Positions 61,199 through 64,000 of a stretch of DNA of 64,000 nucleotides are shown here, piece by piece. Origin of the DNA: Butyrivibrio sp. INlla16 (GTDB lineage: Bacteria; Bacillota; Clostridia; Lachnospirales; Lachnospiraceae); assembly GCF_900104155.1 (NCBI RefSeq), contig NZ_FMYB01000012.1, positions 1 to 64,000 on the forward strand. The letters are read 5' to 3'. How positions within the stretch are numbered: position 1 is the first letter of the stretch; every line of letters begins with the position of its first letter. The notes below the pieces were generated by a model. The model was not told the origin of the DNA. It was given only the letters and a program-made list of their open reading frames with translations, and did no database searches. Made by a program: the position numbers and the translations under genes.

Positions 61199-62173
61199 TC
61201 ACTTCAAAGTCCTTCTAGAGCTGCCGATCAGCCTGTCTTTTAGCTTCTTTTCATCCAGATTTTTCCCAATGAAAACGCACTGGCAGTTATCATCCGGAGA
61301 GTCTGTCACAGCATACATACTGTCCGCCAGGTCAAATCGCAGTATTTCACTGCCTACCCAGAGCGTACCCTTAGCCCTGCTCACAAGTCCGAATTCACCT
61401 CTAAGGCAGTCCTCCAGGAGCTGAACGAGCTGTGTGGGATTATGTACTCCTGCCTTCTGTATGCTTACTTGTGAGAATACTTCCGAACTGCCGCTTTCAG
61501 TTTCATCTGAGACTGTCATCGCTTTAGTACCGTCACCATTGTCATGCGTTAATCCTACAGCCCCATCGCCTGTCAGTTCTGTCTGAAAAAGGCTGTCCCA
61601 CCATTTATCATCCATCTTCGAGTAATGCTCACTGATAATTTCTGCCTTGGAATTTATTTGCCTGATTTCTTCCGTAACCTTCTTTATTTCATCCGTATCC
61701 GCATTTTCACATTTTGAAAAAACCACTCTGCCCGCATTTGCAATCTGATCTGTATAAAGCTCCGGCCACTCCTTCATGTTCTGCCTGAAGGAAAGAGGTG
61801 AAATCACCACCGTCGGCTGAAGCAGGAATATCACTTTGTTCAGAACCGGCTTCAGGTTCTCAATAATGCTGCTAAGCTTTCCTACACCTGTAGGCTCTAT
61901 TATCAAGTACTCGGGATCAAGGGATGAAAAGATCGCAAGCACCGAATTGACGAAGCTGTCCTTCATGGTGCAGCACACGCATCCCTCCATAAACTCCAAT
62001 ACCTTTATATCTGATTCTTTTGATGATGCATTCTGAAGTTCGAGTGAATCCAGGTTATTCGCACCATATTCATTTTCCATTATGACAGGGCGCTTATCCG
62101 TCCTTTTAATCAGTTCCTTTATAAACGTGGTTTTACCTGCTCCGAGAAAGCCGGATATAAGTAAAATCTGCAT
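61199..62173 (-). CDS. CobW/COG0523-family GTPase (metallochaperone)
   Basis: The 324-residue protein has Walker A GFLGAGKTTFIKEL, the metal site GCVCCTMKDS (CxCC), EPTGVGKLS, SKCENADTDE in place of the usual NKxD, and a CobW C-terminal domain (about 240-310). COG0523 proteins insert or traffic zinc or other metals. AGGAG precedes the ATG. Next to a zinc-dependent alcohol dehydrogenase gene but separated from it by a terminator. Confidence 0.87.
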   Translation of the reverse strand: MQILLISGFLGAGKTTFIKELIKRTDKRPVIMENEYGANNLDSLELQNASSKESDIKVLEFMEGCVCCTMKDSFVNSVLAIFSSLDPEYLIIEPTGVGKLSSIIENLKPVLNKVIFLLQPTVVISPLSFRQNMKEWPELYTDQIANAGRVVFSKCENADTDEIKKVTEEIRQINSKAEIISEHYSKMDDKWWDSLFQTELTGDGAVGLTHDNGDGTKAMTVSDETESGSSEVFSQVSIQKAGVHNPTQLVQLLEDCLRGEFGLVSRAKGTLWVGSEILRFDLADSMYAVTDSPDDNCQCVFIGKNLDEKKLKDRLIGSSRRTLK

Positions 62174-62214
62174 ATCTTTAATGCTCCTAACAATTCAAAG
62201 TCTACTTAAAAACA

Positions 62215-62234
62215 GGGCGGTCAGATGACCGCCC
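62215..62234 (-). terminator. Terminator of the zinc alcohol dehydrogenase gene
   Basis: GGGCGGTC (62215-62222) pairs with GACCGCCC (62227-62234); TTTTTAAG follows on the minus strand. Confidence 0.85.
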
Positions 62235-62248
62235 CGGAAAATCCTTTA

Positions 62249-63316
62249 TTATGGCTGATTATCAAGAATTACAACAGGTTTAATAAGTTCAGCGGGCTTA
62301 TCCTTCATAAGCTGTAATGCCTCCGGAATATGCTCCCAGCCGTGGAATACATGTGTTGAAAGCTTGCTTACATCAAGTTTTCCTGAAGAAACAAGAGCTC
62401 CGAGTTTTTCCATACGAAGTCTTCCACCGGGCATAAGTCCTCCTGCAAGCTGCTTGTGACCCATACCTACGCCCCACTCTACTCTGGGGATTGTGATATA
62501 GTCGCCGCTTCCAAGATAGTTGACATTACCGATCTTTCCGCCGGGCTTAAGTGACTTAACAGCTGATTCAAAGGTCTGAACACCACCGCCTGCTACAACG
62601 ACTCTGTCAACACCCTGTCCGTCTGTCATTGCAAGAACCTGATCTTCGATTGTGCCGTTCTTGTAGCTGATGAATTCATCAGCGCCATAAGCCTTAGCAA
62701 CTTCAACGCACTTCGGACGTGTTCCTACTGCGATAATTCTTGATGCGCCGCGCATGTGTGCACCGGCAACACTCATAAGACCAACCGGTCCGATACCGAT
62801 AACAAGAACAGTATCACCAAACTGGATATCTGCCAGCTCAACGCCGTGGAATCCTGTGGGAACCATGTCTGAAAGCATGCAGGCATCCTCAAGTGACATA
62901 CCCTCGGGCATGTGTGCAAGGTTACCGTCCGCATCATTTACATGGAAGAATTCGGAATCAAGACCATCCTTGAAATTAGAGAACTTCCATCCTGCCAGCA
63001 TTCCGCCGGAGTGCATGGAATAGCCTGCCTGTGCCTCAAGTGAATTCCAGTCAGGTGTGATAGCAGGTACCAGAACCTTGTCACCGGGTTTGAAATCCTT
63101 AACCATACTACCAACTTCAACGACCTCAGCGCATCCCTCGTGGCCGAGAATCATGTTGTGGCGATCACCTACCGCACCTTCCCAGACTGTGTGAACGTCT
63201 GAAGTACAGATAGCGATAGCGAGCGGACGACAGATAGCATCCATGGGTCCGCAAGCAGGGCGTTCCTTCTCGATCCAGCCCACTTCGCCGATTTTGAGCA
63301 TTGCAAAACCTTTCAT
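62249..63316 (-). CDS. adh: Zinc-dependent secondary alcohol dehydrogenase (NADP type)
   Basis: The 355-residue protein follows the Thermoanaerobacter/Clostridium beijerinckii isopropanol dehydrogenase family over its whole length: MKGFAML and GWIEKERP at the start, CTSDVHT (Cys ligand near 38), GHEG (His near 60), and SDMVPTGFHG (Asp ligand near 151). The coenzyme loop is VGTRPKC, close to GSRP of the NADP-dependent enzymes. AAGGAGGAG precedes the ATG. It interconverts secondary alcohols and ketones or aldehydes in fermentation. Confidence 0.92.
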   Translation of the reverse strand: MKGFAMLKIGEVGWIEKERPACGPMDAICRPLAIAICTSDVHTVWEGAVGDRHNMILGHEGCAEVVEVGSMVKDFKPGDKVLVPAITPDWNSLEAQAGYSMHSGGMLAGWKFSNFKDGLDSEFFHVNDADGNLAHMPEGMSLEDACMLSDMVPTGFHGVELADIQFGDTVLVIGIGPVGLMSVAGAHMRGASRIIAVGTRPKCVEVAKAYGADEFISYKNGTIEDQVLAMTDGQGVDRVVVAGGGVQTFESAVKSLKPGGKIGNVNYLGSGDYITIPRVEWGVGMGHKQLAGGLMPGGRLRMEKLGALVSSGKLDVSKLSTHVFHGWEHIPEALQLMKDKPAELIKPVVILDNQP

Positions 63317-63387
63317 TATACCTTCTCCTCCTTTATGAGTTTTTTGTTTCCCCCGAAACAGTTAGTGACTTAACTATTATAACAAAT

Positions 63388-64000
63388 CTATCGTTTCTTC
63401 GAAACCTTTTCCGCAATTAAATCAATCACTCCGGAATCAAGCGTCATCACATTTGATGTAAAAATCATTTTCACAAGAAGGACAAGGAACACAAATACAA
63501 GTATCGGTATAACGCAGGCCGTTACGATCATAACTGCCAGGGATTCCAATAAACCACTTAAGAATTTTGTCACCCTGTCCACCGTATCGCTTGTAAGTGT
63601 TGTAAGCTCATCCAAAATTCCGCCCTCGGAATCCGACTCAATATCAAGCTCATTATACTCTTCAACTGTCTCATTAACCCTTGAAACCTGTGTCTGATAC
63701 ACCATGTCGGAGAGTTTTACACTGGCGGGAACAATCATATAAATTATGAGCCCGATGAGGGCTATTTTGCCTGCAACAGCTATCCAGCTCTTTTTTCCGA
63801 ATATAACCACTCCGCATAAAACGAGGCAGGCTAGTGGGATAAATACTGAAAACGCGATATATCCCGAGATGCTTATAAGAAATTTTTCCAGATAGAGGGC
63901 ACTAAGAATAAGCAGAAAATACTTTGCAAGTTCCGCAAGCTGTTCCGCTATCGGTGTGCACATATCCCCGGGAAGCAGAGAAAGAGTCGCCGCTGTCGCA
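63388..64000 (-). CDS. Uncharacterised membrane protein, open at the right edge
   Basis: The frame from 63388 (stop) reads through an ATG at 63963 and stays open to the window end (ATLSLLPGD precedes Met), so the start may lie outside. The visible part has at least four hydrophobic helices (two to three in the first 80 residues, one near the C-terminus) and a Glu/Asp-rich loop with NETVEEYNELD. I do not recognise a family. It is separated from the alcohol dehydrogenase gene by about 70 bp. Confidence 0.6.
   Translation of the reverse strand, partial: ATAATLSLLPGDMCTPIAEQLAELAKYFLLILSALYLEKFLISISGYIAFSVFIPLACLVLCGVVIFGKKSWIAVAGKIALIGLIIYMIVPASVKLSDMVYQTQVSRVNETVEEYNELDIESDSEGGILDELTTLTSDTVDRVTKFLSGLLESLAVMIVTACVIPILVFVFLVLLVKMIFTSNVMTLDSGVIDLIAEKVSKKR

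Overview
The window reads as chromosomal DNA of a low-GC Gram-positive anaerobe, most plausibly a Lachnospiraceae member of the Butyrivibrio/Pseudobutyrivibrio type. This is an inference from gene content: MalEFG-like sugar importer with a GH35 beta-galactosidase, an NADP-type secondary alcohol dehydrogenase, lepA-hemW gene order, YlmH, abundant PD-(D/E)XK (Rpn/AAA) genes, and strong GGAGG-type ribosome sites. No rRNA, tRNA or CRISPR array was recognised.

Region 1 (about 1-20.7 kb) is a cell-surface polysaccharide locus read leftward. It starts at an ABC exporter pair (Wzm/Wzt type) and continues through a double-headed GT2, a DUF6270 protein, an FrhB/pyruvyl-transferase fusion, a membrane-anchored beta-domain protein, a DUF6020-like membrane protein, a decayed gene, a polyprenyl-phosphate-type GT2, a Kv-like ion channel, a GlfT2-like transferase and a HAD-type protein. 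Between them sit PD-(D/E)XK transposase/nuclease-like genes, one of them a truncated duplicate.

Region 2 (20.8-33.5 kb) holds a second leftward surface block: GT4, GT2, a protein equivalent to the C-terminal half of the HAD-type protein, and a 1814-residue secreted protein (beta-helix + PLD-like + InlB + BspA modules), then a pRiA4b/SEC-C protein. A small XRE regulator lies divergent to it. The leftward promoters at the window edge, before the exporter pair, and before the GT4 gene are built alike (TTGACK, 17 bp, TATACT) and all carry a TCTATAGTA box, which suggests one regulon.

Region 3 (33.6-44.3 kb) has a carboxylesterase, a cysteine-cluster protein preceded by a striking symmetric array of four 35-bp units, YlmH, an NSS sodium symporter, and TldE/TldD. 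Region 4 (42-49.4 kb) is a LacI-controlled beta-galactoside uptake operon (binding protein, two permeases, LacI, GH35) with CG-centred operator-like sites upstream. Region 5 (49.5-53.6 kb) pairs pilT with divergent comM-dprA, a DNA-uptake set. Region 6 (53.6-64 kb) is housekeeping: an MscS remnant, Fe-alcohol dehydrogenase with a TetR gene, MATE exporter, metallophosphoesterase, hemW, lepA, CobW GTPase, Zn-alcohol dehydrogenase, and a membrane protein running off the right edge.

A GC-rich palindromic intergenic repeat beginning CCCCTCATCCG recurs five times, always in the same orientation, and seems to supply the Shine-Dalgarno sequence of at least two genes.
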